This document shows positions 13,705 through 23,154 of a stretch of DNA of 27,223 nucleotides, piece by piece. The translations under genes were made by a program, and so were the position numbers. Within the stretch, counting starts at the first letter, position 1. Every line of letters starts with the position of its first letter. Source of the stretch: Paracoccaceae bacterium (GTDB taxonomy: Bacteria > Pseudomonadota > Alphaproteobacteria > Rhodobacterales > Rhodobacteraceae); contig JAASTF010000008.1 of NCBI GenBank assembly GCA_021767525.1, positions 1-27,223 on the forward strand, read 5' to 3'. Below the pieces are notes generated by a model that was not told the origin of the DNA, ran no database searches, and saw only the letters and a program-made list of their open reading frames with translations.

Positions 13705-14118
13705 TCAGAATCCCTCCCAGATACAGATGCCGTTTTCGATCCGGAACACCTCGAAAAACTGCACGATCTCGGGGTCCGACGCGCCGAATTCGATCGGCGC
13801 GCCCGCGTAAGAGATAATCACCCGGTCGGGCGCGACATCGCCCTGCGCGAGCGCCGGCAAGGCGTAATCATGGCACAGGACGGGGAAATCGTCCTCGACC
13901 TCGGCAAAGCCGGTGCCCTGCGCGATGGCAGGCACCACAAAACGGAACCGCGCCGTCAGGCCAAGGCCCGCGGGCTCGTCCACCAGCCAATCCAGCAAGC
14001 TGGCCGTCACGCCGGACGGCAACGGGGGCACGGGCCGGGCCTCCTCCTGCCCGGTTGCCGTGGTCGCGCAGGCCAAAGCGCCCCCAAGCGCGACGATATA
14101 AGCCATGCGCCTAAACAT
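13705..14118 (-). CDS. Exported protein of unknown function (DUF6497-like)
   Basis: A 137-residue protein. MFRRMAYIVALGGALACATTATGQ is a signal peptide, cleaved around residue 23; a lipobox-like LAC at 15-17 is not ideal. The mature part has LLDWLVDEPAGLGLTARFRFVVPAI, a DFPVLCHDYALP segment, DRVIISYAGAPIEFG and a C-terminal ENGICIWEGF, with two cysteines that may pair. This pattern is what I recall as DUF6497 in Rhodobacteraceae; the function is unknown. The start at 14118 overlaps the stop of the upstream gene by 8 bases; an ATG at 14106 is an alternative with a poorer binding site. It is probably translated from the same message as the 122-residue gene before it. Confidence 0.8.
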   Translation of the reverse strand: MFRRMAYIVALGGALACATTATGQEEARPVPPLPSGVTASLLDWLVDEPAGLGLTARFRFVVPAIAQGTGFAEVEDDFPVLCHDYALPALAQGDVAPDRVIISYAGAPIEFGASDPEIVQFFEVFRIENGICIWEGF

Positions 14119-14479
14119 CCGCAGGCGCCCCCCGCCCGGCGAACCGGCGCCAGCGCGCCCGATTTGCCGGATCGTCCAGAACCGCGCGAATGGCGGCCTC
14201 GGCCTGAGCGCGCGGAATGGGGCCGTTCACGGCGCCACCTGCCGTGACATGCAGGTGATCGCCGTCGCGCGTCACGCGCACGGCGGGGGCGAACCCCCGA
14301 AGGCGCTGCAGGCGCCGCCACATATCCTGCCGCACCTGGTGAGCCAGGCGCAACGGATCCATCAAGGGAAGCCGTGCCTCGACCGCCAGGTCGAACCGGG
14401 CCGGCGCACGGCGCGACAGCTCGACCCCGTCGCGCAGGGGCGCGACATGCCAGCGTGTCTGTCTTGCGCGTGTCGCCAC
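14111..14479 (-). CDS. Hypothetical protein downstream of pccB
   Basis: A 122-residue, arginine-rich soluble protein. It starts with GTG (14477-14479) preceded by GGAGAAGG. The visible pattern is a central LMDPLRLAHQVRQDMWRRLQRLRGFAPAVRV (in part LAHQVRQDMWRRLQ at about 46-59), then VTRDGDHLHVTAGG and a C-terminal AIRAVLDDPANRARWRRFA. No catalytic motif or membrane segment is seen. It sits 68 bases after pccB, with a hairpin between, and overlaps the next gene by 8 bases. I do not recognise the family; a basic RNA- or protein-binding role would be a guess. Confidence 0.75.
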   Translation of the reverse strand: MATRARQTRWHVAPLRDGVELSRRAPARFDLAVEARLPLMDPLRLAHQVRQDMWRRLQRLRGFAPAVRVTRDGDHLHVTAGGAVNGPIPRAQAEAAIRAVLDDPANRARWRRFAGRGAPADV

Positions 14480-14508
14480 GGGCCTTCTCCGTTCAGTGAT
14501 CGAAACCC

Positions 14509-14533
14509 GGCAAGGGCGCCCGGCGCCCCTGCC
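14509..14533 (-). terminator. Hairpin after pccB
   Basis: A 12-base arm GGCAAGGGCGCC (14509-14520) pairs with GGCGCCCCTGCC (14522-14533), with a single mismatch and a tight turn. It lies 14 bases after the pccB stop. No T-tract follows, so it may attenuate or protect the pccB message rather than fully terminate it. Confidence 0.5.
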
Positions 14534-14547
14534 CCGTCATCCCGCGC

Positions 14548-16080
<1,533 letters not shown>

Positions 16081-16104
16081 GGCGGTCCCCTTCCGTTTGG
16101 GCGG

Positions 16105-16133
16105 GTTATAATGTTGCGCGCAGCCAAGTCCAA
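16105..16133 (-). promoter_or_regulatory. pccB promoter
   Basis: On the minus strand, TTGGAC (16133-16128) and TATAAC (16110-16105) are separated by exactly 17 bases. This is the best sigma-70-type promoter seen in the window. It would start transcription near 16098, about 18 bases before the pccB ATG. Confidence 0.75.
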
Positions 16134-16143
16134 ACGGAATCCG

Positions 16144-16196
16144 GCAAATTTGCAAATCCTGTGAAATATTTTCGTAGCGAATTGCAAATTGGCAAA
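16144..16196. promoter_or_regulatory. Two candidate PccR operators between pccB and the MFS gene
   Basis: GCAAA-TTT-GCAAA lies at 16144-16156 and GCAAA-TTG-GCAAA at 16184-16196. Both are direct repeats with the same 8-base period, and both include the decamer GGCAAATTTG (16143-16152 and 16191-16200). The first also contains TTTGCAAA, the core reported for the pccB operator in Rhodobacter sphaeroides. Site one ends about 11 bases upstream of the pccB -35 box, a position suited to activation. Confidence 0.75.
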
Positions 16197-16248
16197 TTTG
16201 ATCACATGCGTTATGGACAGCCCCAGCCCTTGTCCATACCCATATGGC

Positions 16249-17463
16249 ATGAGTGACACGCCCACGGTGCGCTATCTGGATCGCGCCACGCCCCCTCATA
16301 TTTCAACACTGATCCTGCTGGCCGGAATCTCGGCGCTCAGCATGAACGTGTTTCTGCCCTCGCTGCCGGGCATGGCGGCCTATTTCGACACCGAATACCG
16401 GCTGATGCAGCTGTCGGTGGCGATTTACCTGGCAATGAACGCGGTTTTGCAGATCGTCGTGGGGCCGATTTCCGACAAGCTGGGCCGCCGCCCGGTGATC
16501 ATGACCGGGCTGGCGCTGTATCTAGTGGCGACGCTGGGCTGCATTTTTGCCCCCAACGTGACGGTATTCCTGGCGTTTCGGATGTTCCAGGCGGTGGTCG
16601 TGGTGGCGATGGTCCTCAGCCGCGCGGTGGTGCGCGACATGTTCACCCAAGACAAGGCCGCGTCGATGATCGGCTATGTGACGATGGGCATGGCGGTGGT
16701 GCCGATGATCGGCCCGGCCATCGGCGGCGCGCTGGAAGAGCTGTTCGGCTGGCACGCGAATTTCTGGCTGCTGTTCTTTGCCGGGCTGGCGGTGTTCTGG
16801 ATCGCCTGGCGCGACCTGGGCGAAACCGCGCGCGCCTCGGACAACACGCTGGCCGGACAGTTTCGCGAATATCCCGAGCTGATCAAAAGCCCCCGGTTCT
16901 GGGGCTACTGCATGGCCGCGGCTTTCGGATCGGGGGCGTTTTTCGCCTATCTGGGCGGCGCGCCCTTCGTTGCGTCGAACGTGTTTGGCCTGTCGCCCGG
17001 CGAAATGGGGATCTATTTCGCCGCGCCCTCGATCGGGTATTTCCTGGGCAACTGGATCACCGGGGCTTATGCGGCCAGCTATGGTGTCAACAGAATGGTC
17101 CTGTGGGGCACGATCATCGCAACGCTGGGCATGGCCCTGTCGCTGATCTCATCCTACGCCGGCTATTCCAGCCCGCTCAGCTTTTTCGGCTTCATGACGC
17201 TGGTGGGCGTGGGCAACGGCATGACCATCGCCAACGCCACCGCCGGGATGCTGTCGGTGCGCCCGCATCTGGCGGGCACCGCCAGCGGGCTGGGCGGCGC
17301 GATCATGATCGGCGGCGGCGCCGGCCTGTCGGCGCTGGCGGGCGCGTTGCTGGTGCCGGGCGCCGGAGAGTTTCCGCTGATCTGGATCATGTTCCTGACC
17401 TCGCTTTTCGCGGTTTTTGCGATTGCCGGCGTGATCCTGCGCGAGCGTCAGCTGGGGCTTTGA
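16249..17463 (+). CDS. MFS multidrug efflux transporter, Bcr/CflA type
   Basis: A 404-residue major facilitator protein with about 12 membrane segments. The N-half has FLPSLPGMAAYF at about 35-46, typical of Bcr/CflA proteins, and the MFS signature GPISDKLGRRPVI between helices 2 and 3. Helix 5 has the drug:proton antiporter-type stretch GMAVVPMIGPAIGGAL. Members export drugs such as bicyclomycin or chloramphenicol, but the substrate cannot be predicted. The start at 16249 (MSDTPTVRYLD) fits family alignment; an ATG at 16213 is in frame. Neither has a good ribosome binding site. It is divergent from pccB and shares the operator region, so PccR may affect it too. Confidence 0.88.
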   Translation: MSDTPTVRYLDRATPPHISTLILLAGISALSMNVFLPSLPGMAAYFDTEYRLMQLSVAIYLAMNAVLQIVVGPISDKLGRRPVIMTGLALYLVATLGCIFAPNVTVFLAFRMFQAVVVVAMVLSRAVVRDMFTQDKAASMIGYVTMGMAVVPMIGPAIGGALEELFGWHANFWLLFFAGLAVFWIAWRDLGETARASDNTLAGQFREYPELIKSPRFWGYCMAAAFGSGAFFAYLGGAPFVASNVFGLSPGEMGIYFAAPSIGYFLGNWITGAYAASYGVNRMVLWGTIIATLGMALSLISSYAGYSSPLSFFGFMTLVGVGNGMTIANATAGMLSVRPHLAGTASGLGGAIMIGGGAGLSALAGALLVPGAGEFPLIWIMFLTSLFAVFAIAGVILRERQLGL

Positions 17464-17502
17464 AACGGCGGTGCCGGCGTGGTGCCGGGCTGGACTCGGC
17501 CG

Positions 17503-17541
17503 CTTTGCAAAGGCATGAATGACCCGTCGCAAACCTGCAAA
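17503..17541 (+). promoter_or_regulatory. Candidate PccR autoregulatory operator
   Basis: The perfect palindrome CTTTGCAAAG (17503-17512) is followed by GCAAA-CCT-GCAAA (17529-17541), the same direct repeat with 8-base period as upstream of pccB. It ends 8 bases before the pccR ATG and overlaps its ribosome binding region, a position that suits autorepression. Confidence 0.72.
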
Positions 17542-17549
17542 GGCCGCCC

Positions 17550-18947
17550 ATGTCGACCCGCAAACTCTATGCCGGCGCCAAGCTGCGCGAGACACGTCAG
17601 CGCCTGGGCCTGACGCAAAAGGATTTCGCCGCCAAGCTGGGCGTTTCCCTGCCCTATCTGAACCAGATGGAGAACAACAACCGCCCCGTCAGCACGACCG
17701 TGGTGCTGGCGCTGGCGCAGGAATTCGGGTTCGACGTGACCGAGCTGTCGACCGGCGACAGCGAACGACTGGTCACCGATATGCGCGAGGCGATGGCCGA
17801 CCCGCTGTTCGGGGACACGCCGCCGCCACTGGCCGACCTGCGGTTGACCGCCTCGAACGCGCCGGCGCTGGCGCGGGCCTTTATCGATCTGCACCGCGCT
17901 TACCGGCAAACCCACGAACGGCTCGCCAGCCTGGACGAGGCGCTGGGGCGCGAGGAATCGCGCCTGCAACCCAGCCCCTGGGACGAGGTGCGCGATTTCT
18001 TTCATTACTGCGACAACTATATCGACGCGGTCGACCGCGCGGCCGAGCACCTGGCCCAATCGACCCAGGGCCGCCCGATGCGCCTGTGCGCACCCGAAAT
18101 GCTGGAAAAGGCCGGGATCACCCTGCGCCTGGCCGATAGCGACCGGTTGCGCCATTTCGCTCCCGAAACCCGCAGCCTGACCCTGTCGAACCGCGCGGCG
18201 CCGGAAACCCAGACCTTTCAGATCCTTCTGCAAATCGCGCTTTTGCAGCAGGACAAGCTGCTTGAGGCGACGCTGGATTTCGCCCGCTTCCGCAGCGACG
18301 AGGCGCGCGCCATCGCCAAGATCGGCCTGGCCAATTACTTCGCCGGGGCCGCGCTGATGCCGTACACAAGGTTCCTTGAGGCCGCGCAGACCGCGCGCCA
18401 TGACCTGGAACTGCTGGCCACGCGCTTTTCCGCCTCGATCGAGCAGGTGGCCCACCGCCTTTCGACCCTGCAACGCCCCGGCGCCAAGGGCATCCCGTTT
18501 TTCTTCGTCCGCGTCGATCAGGCCGGCACCATCACCAAGCGCCACAGCGCCACGCGGCTGCAATTCGCGCGCTTTGGCGGGGCCTGCCCCTTGTGGAACG
18601 TGCATCGCGCGTTTGAAACACCCGGCCGCTTTCTGCGCCAACTGGCCGAAACGCCGGACGGGATGCGCTATATCAACCTGGCACGCGATGTCAGCAAACC
18701 GGGCGGCGCCTTTGGCGCGCCCACGCGCCGCTATGCCATCGCGCTGGGATGCGAGGTGCGCCACGCCGACGCGCTGGTCTATGCCGACGATCTGGACCTC
18801 AGCAACCCGCGCGCCTTTGAACCTATCGGAATCTCTTGCCGGATATGCGAGCGCACGCAGTGCCACCAACGCTCGGTCCCGCCGCTGGAACGGCGCCTGT
18901 CGATCGACAGCAACACCCGCGGTGTGCTGCCCTATCGGGTGGAATAG
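17550..18947 (+). CDS. pccR: Short-chain acyl-CoA regulator (ScfR family), PccR-like
   Basis: A 465-residue transcription regulator. The N-terminal XRE-type helix-turn-helix (about 7-62) shows GAKLRETRQRLGLTQKDFA and LGVSLPYLNQMENN. A long middle part contains an IrrE/DUF955-like segment, and the C-terminal DUF2083-type region holds cysteines at 346, 401, 430, 433 and 438 (SCRICERTQC). In the M. tuberculosis relative PrpR an iron-sulfur cluster and CoA are bound here. In R. sphaeroides PccR is needed for induction of pccB by propionate or acetate. Adjacency to pccB and matching operator repeats support the assignment. It is followed after only two bases by an alpha/beta hydrolase gene. Confidence 0.92.
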   Translation: MSTRKLYAGAKLRETRQRLGLTQKDFAAKLGVSLPYLNQMENNNRPVSTTVVLALAQEFGFDVTELSTGDSERLVTDMREAMADPLFGDTPPPLADLRLTASNAPALARAFIDLHRAYRQTHERLASLDEALGREESRLQPSPWDEVRDFFHYCDNYIDAVDRAAEHLAQSTQGRPMRLCAPEMLEKAGITLRLADSDRLRHFAPETRSLTLSNRAAPETQTFQILLQIALLQQDKLLEATLDFARFRSDEARAIAKIGLANYFAGAALMPYTRFLEAAQTARHDLELLATRFSASIEQVAHRLSTLQRPGAKGIPFFFVRVDQAGTITKRHSATRLQFARFGGACPLWNVHRAFETPGRFLRQLAETPDGMRYINLARDVSKPGGAFGAPTRRYAIALGCEVRHADALVYADDLDLSNPRAFEPIGISCRICERTQCHQRSVPPLERRLSIDSNTRGVLPYRVE

Positions 18948-18949
18948 CC

Positions 18950-19798
18950 GTGCTGCGCCTGCTGGCCATTGCCGCCTTGGCGCTCGCCGGGCTGGCCGCG
19001 CTGAAAGGCCCGTTGGAGCGGCAGATGCTCTACCCGTTCGATGCCGCCCGGGTGGATCCGCAGGCGCTGAACCTGCATGAGATCACCGAACTGGAATGGC
19101 GGGGCGATGACGACACGGTTCTGGTGCTGTGGACAGCACCGCCCGCCCCCGGCAAGCCCGTCATCTTTTACCTGCATGGCAATGCCGGCGGGCTGAAGGA
19201 TCGTGCCGGGCGGTTCGACCATTTCCTGTCGCGCGGATACGGCCTGCTGGCCCCGGCCTATCGTGGGTCTTCGGGCAGCGGCGGCACACCGGGCGAGCGC
19301 GCGATTTCCGGCGATATCCGCGCGATCTGGCGGGCGCGTGGCGATCTGGTGCGCGGCAGCGCCGATGCGCCCTGGGTGCTATATGGTGAAAGCCTGGGCA
19401 CCGGCGTGGCGGTGGCGGGCCTGATGTCCAGCACCGCGATCGACCGCGACAAAGGCGCGGGCCCGCCGCAGGTTGTCGTGCTTGAGGCGCCGTTCACCGC
19501 GATCCCGGATGTGGCGGCGCATCTTTACCCCGCGGTGTCGGGCCTGACCGACCACATCGAAAACCGCTGGGCCAGCCTGGACTGGGCCGAAAAGCTGACG
19601 CCTCCCCTGCTTGTTCTGCACGGCCGGCAGGATGCGCTGGTTCCGATAGAGCAAGGGCGGCGCCTGTTCGACGCCGCCCCGGCCAAGATAAAACGGTTCA
19701 TCGAGTTGCCCCAGGCCGGTCATACCGACCTTTGGCGCAGCGATGTTCTGCCGCGCATCTGGGGCTTTATCGATCAGGCCGCCGCCAACATCCGATAG
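18950..19798 (+). CDS. Membrane-anchored alpha/beta hydrolase (Bem46/ABHD13-like)
   Basis: A 282-residue hydrolase beginning with GTG at 18950, two bases after the pccR stop, with GGGTGGA inside the end of pccR as ribosome binding site. LRLLAIAALALAGLAAL (about 2-18) is a signal anchor. The catalytic triad is visible: S148 in YGESLGTG, D228 in LHGRQDALVP and H258 in QAGHTD. The oxyanion region FYLHGNAGG (about 73-81) and APAYRGSSGSGG are typical of the Bem46 group. The substrate is unknown. Tight coupling to pccR suggests a possible link to acyl-CoA or ester metabolism. Its last 25 bases overlap the convergent DUF465 gene. Confidence 0.86.
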   Translation: MLRLLAIAALALAGLAALKGPLERQMLYPFDAARVDPQALNLHEITELEWRGDDDTVLVLWTAPPAPGKPVIFYLHGNAGGLKDRAGRFDHFLSRGYGLLAPAYRGSSGSGGTPGERAISGDIRAIWRARGDLVRGSADAPWVLYGESLGTGVAVAGLMSSTAIDRDKGAGPPQVVVLEAPFTAIPDVAAHLYPAVSGLTDHIENRWASLDWAEKLTPPLLVLHGRQDALVPIEQGRRLFDAAPAKIKRFIELPQAGHTDLWRSDVLPRIWGFIDQAAANIR

Positions 19799-20013
19799 AT
19801 CTCATCCTTTAGCGCGGCGCGTTTTTTGCGCATCTCCACCATATGCGCGTCATCGGTGGGTTCGACATCGGTTTCGGCGCGGTGCACGGCGCGGTTGATC
19901 TCGTGATACTCCTCCGCCAGCTTGGCAAAATGCGCGTTCGACGTTTTCAACTGGCTCAGCTTTTCGGCGTGTTCGGGGAATTCTTCATGCAGCTCGTGCG
20001 GGGTGTGGGACAT
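19774..20013 (-). CDS. DUF465/YdcH-family small protein
   Basis: A 79-residue, mostly helical, charged protein beginning MSHTPHELHEEFPEHAEKL. The family pattern continues with HFAKLAEEYHEINRAVHRAE (in part at about 29-48) and ends MRKKRAALKDEIYRMLA, which is diagnostic of YdcH/DUF465. A coiled-coil hairpin is likely. The function is unknown. The start at 20013 has an excellent binding site (AGGAAGGAG). It overlaps the alpha/beta hydrolase end by 25 bases in convergent orientation. Confidence 0.93.
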   Translation of the reverse strand: MSHTPHELHEEFPEHAEKLSQLKTSNAHFAKLAEEYHEINRAVHRAETDVEPTDDAHMVEMRKKRAALKDEIYRMLAAA

Positions 20014-20116
20014 GCGCGGTCTCCTTCCTGTTTTATGGTCGAAGGCCACAATAGGGCGGCGCGCGGGCCGCTCTCCTTGATACGGATCAAACGCCGGGCG
20101 TCGCGCGCAGAATTTT

Positions 20117-20683
20117 TCAGTTCATGTCGGCGCCGTATTCCAGCACCAGGGGCACGATCACCTCTTCCTCATCGGTCAGGTGCCGGTCAAGGAAGGTCTG
20201 AAACGCCTCGTGCCGGGCCAGCAGCGCGCCGGCCTCGTCCTGCGCCTTGTGCCCGGCCTGGAGGGCGCGCAACACGGCGTTGGTGTCGTTGGCCAGGTCG
20301 TGCAGATGCGCATCCAGCGCGTGATGGTCGTGGTCCAGCAGATCGAAGGCGCCGGCCACGCGCGCGTCAAGCGGTTTGAACTGCGGGAAATAATGCGCGT
20401 CCTCGATCCCGTGATGGCCGTGCAGCTCTTGCAGGAAAAAGCCCGTGTATCGGCTTAGTTCCGCGCCGTAGCGCGGCCCTGCCTTGGCATCCAGATGCGC
20501 CTGGGTGTCGGCGATCAGCTTGTCCAGAACCTTGCGGAACATCAGGTGGCGATCCAGCCAGAAGGCCGTCAGCTGGTTAAAATTCGGATGCCCCTGCCAC
20601 ATGTCGCGCGGGTATTTGTCGGCCAGCACGCGCAGGTGATCCGGCAGGCCGGTGCGCAGGTCGAGGGAAAGGTTCTTGTCCAT
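20117..20683 (-). CDS. Hemerythrin HHE-domain protein
   Basis: A 188-residue four-helix bundle protein of the hemerythrin-like class. Likely di-iron ligands are spread in order: H (LDRHLMFRK), the cluster HGHHGIEDAHYFPQ, HDHHALDAHL and a C-terminal DRHLTDEEEVIVP with Glu/His ligands. Such proteins bind oxygen, nitric oxide or iron, or take part in redox sensing; which applies here cannot be told. The start at 20683 (MDKNLSLDLRTG) fits the domain; the ribosome binding site is weak. No signal peptide. It stands alone between the DUF465 gene and the nuclease. Confidence 0.9.
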   Translation of the reverse strand: MDKNLSLDLRTGLPDHLRVLADKYPRDMWQGHPNFNQLTAFWLDRHLMFRKVLDKLIADTQAHLDAKAGPRYGAELSRYTGFFLQELHGHHGIEDAHYFPQFKPLDARVAGAFDLLDHDHHALDAHLHDLANDTNAVLRALQAGHKAQDEAGALLARHEAFQTFLDRHLTDEEEVIVPLVLEYGADMN

Positions 20684-20750
20684 AAGCCGCAAACTAGGGC
20701 GGCGCGCGCCCCCGCGCCAGTCTGCCGATTGCACATTCGCTGTGCGCCGA

Positions 20751-21419
20751 TCAGCGGGCCGCCCGGCGCCAGCCTGCGGCGCGAGCCTCGGCCTCGGAAC
20801 AGAACCAGCGCTCGCCCTTGGCTTGGGAAATGCGGGTGCGGTCGTACCAGTTTTGCCCCGGCAGGTGGTAGATGCGGCGCCCGTCGGACGAGATATTGCC
20901 CTTGATCACACAGCCCTGCGGCGCCTGCGCCAGGTTCGCCGCCCCTTGGCCTGTCCGCGCGGCTTGGCGAAAGGCCGCGGGCGACTGGATGCCGGTGCCA
21001 TGCAGGCCCTTGTCCGCGACGGCCGCGCGCTTTTCATCCAGGTCGTAATCCCAGCTGTATTTGCGATAGGCAAAGGCCAGACCGTCCGCCACCATCTGCT
21101 GCCCGATATCCTGGCCGTTCAGGAAACACTTGGCCACCACGCGGCCGTAGCGGTCGGTATCGACCTGCTGGCAGGTGACCCGCTTGCCGTCGATCTGGGC
21201 GCGCAGTTCGTTACGCACCCAGGATCCGCAGGCCCAGGGCGGGCTGCCATCACCACCGCAGAATTGATCGGTTTCCGGCGCGTCGATCCCGTGCAGCCGC
21301 ACGGTGACGCCGCCCACCTTCAGCGTGTCGCCATCCACCACACGCGCCGTGCCGCTGGGGCCGGCCCAGGCAGGCATTGCGGCGAGGATCAGAACAAAGG
21401 CGGCACAAAGTCTTAACAT
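20751..21419 (-). CDS. Exported thermonuclease-family (SNase) protein
   Basis: A 222-residue protein. MLRLCAAFVLILAAMPAWAG is a signal peptide (cleavage near residue 19). The staphylococcal-nuclease fold follows with catalytic residues in place: D29/D31 (VVDGDT), R41, D46 and E49 (VRLHGIDAPE) and R93 (DRYGRVVA). The C-terminal part (about 165-222) carries CVIKGNISSDGRRIYHLPG and KGERWFCSEAEARAAGW, a module often attached to bacterial SNase proteins. It likely cuts DNA or RNA in the periplasm or outside the cell. Two CtrA-like boxes lie at and just upstream of its start. It has no obvious co-transcribed partner. Confidence 0.92.
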   Translation of the reverse strand: MLRLCAAFVLILAAMPAWAGPSGTARVVDGDTLKVGGVTVRLHGIDAPETDQFCGGDGSPPWACGSWVRNELRAQIDGKRVTCQQVDTDRYGRVVAKCFLNGQDIGQQMVADGLAFAYRKYSWDYDLDEKRAAVADKGLHGTGIQSPAAFRQAARTGQGAANLAQAPQGCVIKGNISSDGRRIYHLPGQNWYDRTRISQAKGERWFCSEAEARAAGWRRAAR

Positions 21420-21489
21420 TCCGTTAATTTCGGGGCGGCCGCCCGGAAATACAACGGGTTTTGTTAACGAAGGTTAAGAAAGTGTTAAC
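21413..21489 (-). promoter_or_regulatory. Two CtrA-like boxes at the nuclease promoter
   Basis: TTAA-N7-TTAAC occurs at 21474-21489 and also reads as TTAA-N7-TTAAC on the other strand, because the box is flanked by matching G/C. A second TTAA-N7-TTAA lies at 21413-21427 over the nuclease start codon. A third TTAA (21464-21467, within GTTAAC) stands beside the first box. In such GC-rich DNA these are unlikely by chance. CtrA control of the nuclease is inferred. Confidence 0.65.
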
Positions 21490-21495
21490 AACGCC

Positions 21496-23154
21496 TTAGC
21501 GCTGCGCCACCTGCCAGTTCGGATTGATCCAGGGCTGCGCGTTCTCGGGCGGCAGCGGGTCGCGGCCCAACACATGGTCGGACACCTTTTCGCCAACCAT
21601 GATCGACGGCGCGTTCAGGTTGCCATTGGTGATGCGCGGAAAGATCGAGCTGTCGGCCACGCGCAGCCCCGACACCCCTATCACCCGCGCCTGCGCATCC
21701 ACCACCGCGCCCGGATCATCCGCCTGCCCCATCCGGCAGGTGCCGCAGGGGTGATAGGCGCTTTCCACATGGTCGCGGATGAAATCATCCAGCGCGTCGT
21801 CCGATTGCACCGCTTCTCCCGGCTGAATCTCGTGCTTGACGAAGGGTTTGAAGGCGTCTTGCGCGAAAATCTCGCGCGTCAGGCGAATGCACTGGCGGAA
21901 ATCGCGCCAATCGCTGTCGTCGCTCATGTAGTTGAACAGGATTTTCGGCGCCGCGGCCGCATCCGAACTGCGCAGCGACACGGACCCGCGCGACACGCTG
22001 CGCATCGGGCCCACATGGGCCTGAAACCCGTGCCCTTCGGCCGCGGTCTGCCCGTCATAGCGCACGGCGATGGGCAGGAAATGATATTGGATATCCGGGT
22101 ATTCCACCCCCGCCCGGCTGCGGATGAACCCGGCACTTTCAAACTGGTTCGACGCGCCAGGCCCGCGCCGCGCCAGCAGCCATTGCAGCCCCACCCACGC
22201 TTTTCCGAACAGGTTCCAGTATTTATACAGGCTGATCGGCTGGCTGGCGGCCATCTGGATATAAAGCTCCAGATGGTCTTGCAGGTTCTGGCCCACGCCG
22301 GGGCGGTTGGCCAGAACGGGGATGCCGTGTTCGGCCAAATGATCCGCCGGCCCGATGCCGGACAGCATCAAGAGCTTGGGCGAGTTGATGGCCGAGGCCG
22401 CCAGGATCACCTCGGCCTGGGCGCCGATCACCTGCGTCTTGCCCTTGCGCGTAATCTCGACCCCCGTGGCGCGGCCATCCTTGAACACGACGCGCCGGGC
22501 AAGGCCCCGCACAAGCGTGCAGTTTTCCAGCTTCAGCGCGCGGTCCAGATAGGCGCGCGCCGCCGACCAGCGCCGCCCCTGCCACACCGTCATGTCATAG
22601 GGGCCGAACCCCTCTTGCTGGTGCCCGTTATAGTCAGACGTCTCGGGGTATCCGGCCTGCACGCCAGCCTGCACAAAGGCCTGCACCAGCGGGTTGTCGC
22701 GCGGCCCACGCGTGACGTGCAGCGGCCCGTCATTGCCGCGCCAGGCCGGGTCGCCGCCGTGGCCGCCATCGTGCCAGTGCTCCATCCGCTTGAAATAGGG
22801 CAGCACATCGGCATAGCCCCAGCCCGCCGCGCCCTGATCGCGCCAATGGTCGAAATCGCGGGCGTGGCCGCGCACGTAGATCATGCCGTTGATGCTGCTC
22901 GATCCGCCGATCACCTTGCCGCGCGGGCAGGCCAGGCGGCGGCCACCCAGATGCGGCTCGGGCTCGGTTTCATAGCCCCAGTCATAGCGCGCCATGTTCA
23001 TCGGGTAAGACAGCGCGCCGGGCATGTTGATCAGCGGCCCCCAATCGCTGCCGCCATGCTCGATCACGATCACCCGCCGCCCGGCCTCGGCCAGGCGCCA
23101 GGCCATCGCGCAGCCCGCGCTGCCCGCGCCCACGATGACATAGTCTGCCTGCAT
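21496..23154 (-). CDS. betA: Choline dehydrogenase (GMC oxidoreductase)
   Basis: A 552-residue FAD enzyme oxidising choline to betaine aldehyde, and the last gene of the operon. The N-terminal FAD-binding motif is DYVIVGAGSAGCAMAWRL (GAGSAGC at about 8-14), with the GMC signatures GRRLACPRGKVIGGSSSING (in part at about 70-89) and GPADHLAEHGIPV. The C-terminal substrate domain has the catalytic H468 in YHPCGTCRMG and NGNLNAPSIMVGEK, as in BetA. The length is close to the family's 550-560 residues. Its start overlaps the betB stop by one base (TGATG), implying coupling. The membrane-associated respiratory link is known for the family. Confidence 0.96.
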   Translation of the reverse strand: MQADYVIVGAGSAGCAMAWRLAEAGRRVIVIEHGGSDWGPLINMPGALSYPMNMARYDWGYETEPEPHLGGRRLACPRGKVIGGSSSINGMIYVRGHARDFDHWRDQGAAGWGYADVLPYFKRMEHWHDGGHGGDPAWRGNDGPLHVTRGPRDNPLVQAFVQAGVQAGYPETSDYNGHQQEGFGPYDMTVWQGRRWSAARAYLDRALKLENCTLVRGLARRVVFKDGRATGVEITRKGKTQVIGAQAEVILAASAINSPKLLMLSGIGPADHLAEHGIPVLANRPGVGQNLQDHLELYIQMAASQPISLYKYWNLFGKAWVGLQWLLARRGPGASNQFESAGFIRSRAGVEYPDIQYHFLPIAVRYDGQTAAEGHGFQAHVGPMRSVSRGSVSLRSSDAAAAPKILFNYMSDDSDWRDFRQCIRLTREIFAQDAFKPFVKHEIQPGEAVQSDDALDDFIRDHVESAYHPCGTCRMGQADDPGAVVDAQARVIGVSGLRVADSSIFPRITNGNLNAPSIMVGEKVSDHVLGRDPLPPENAQPWINPNWQVAQR

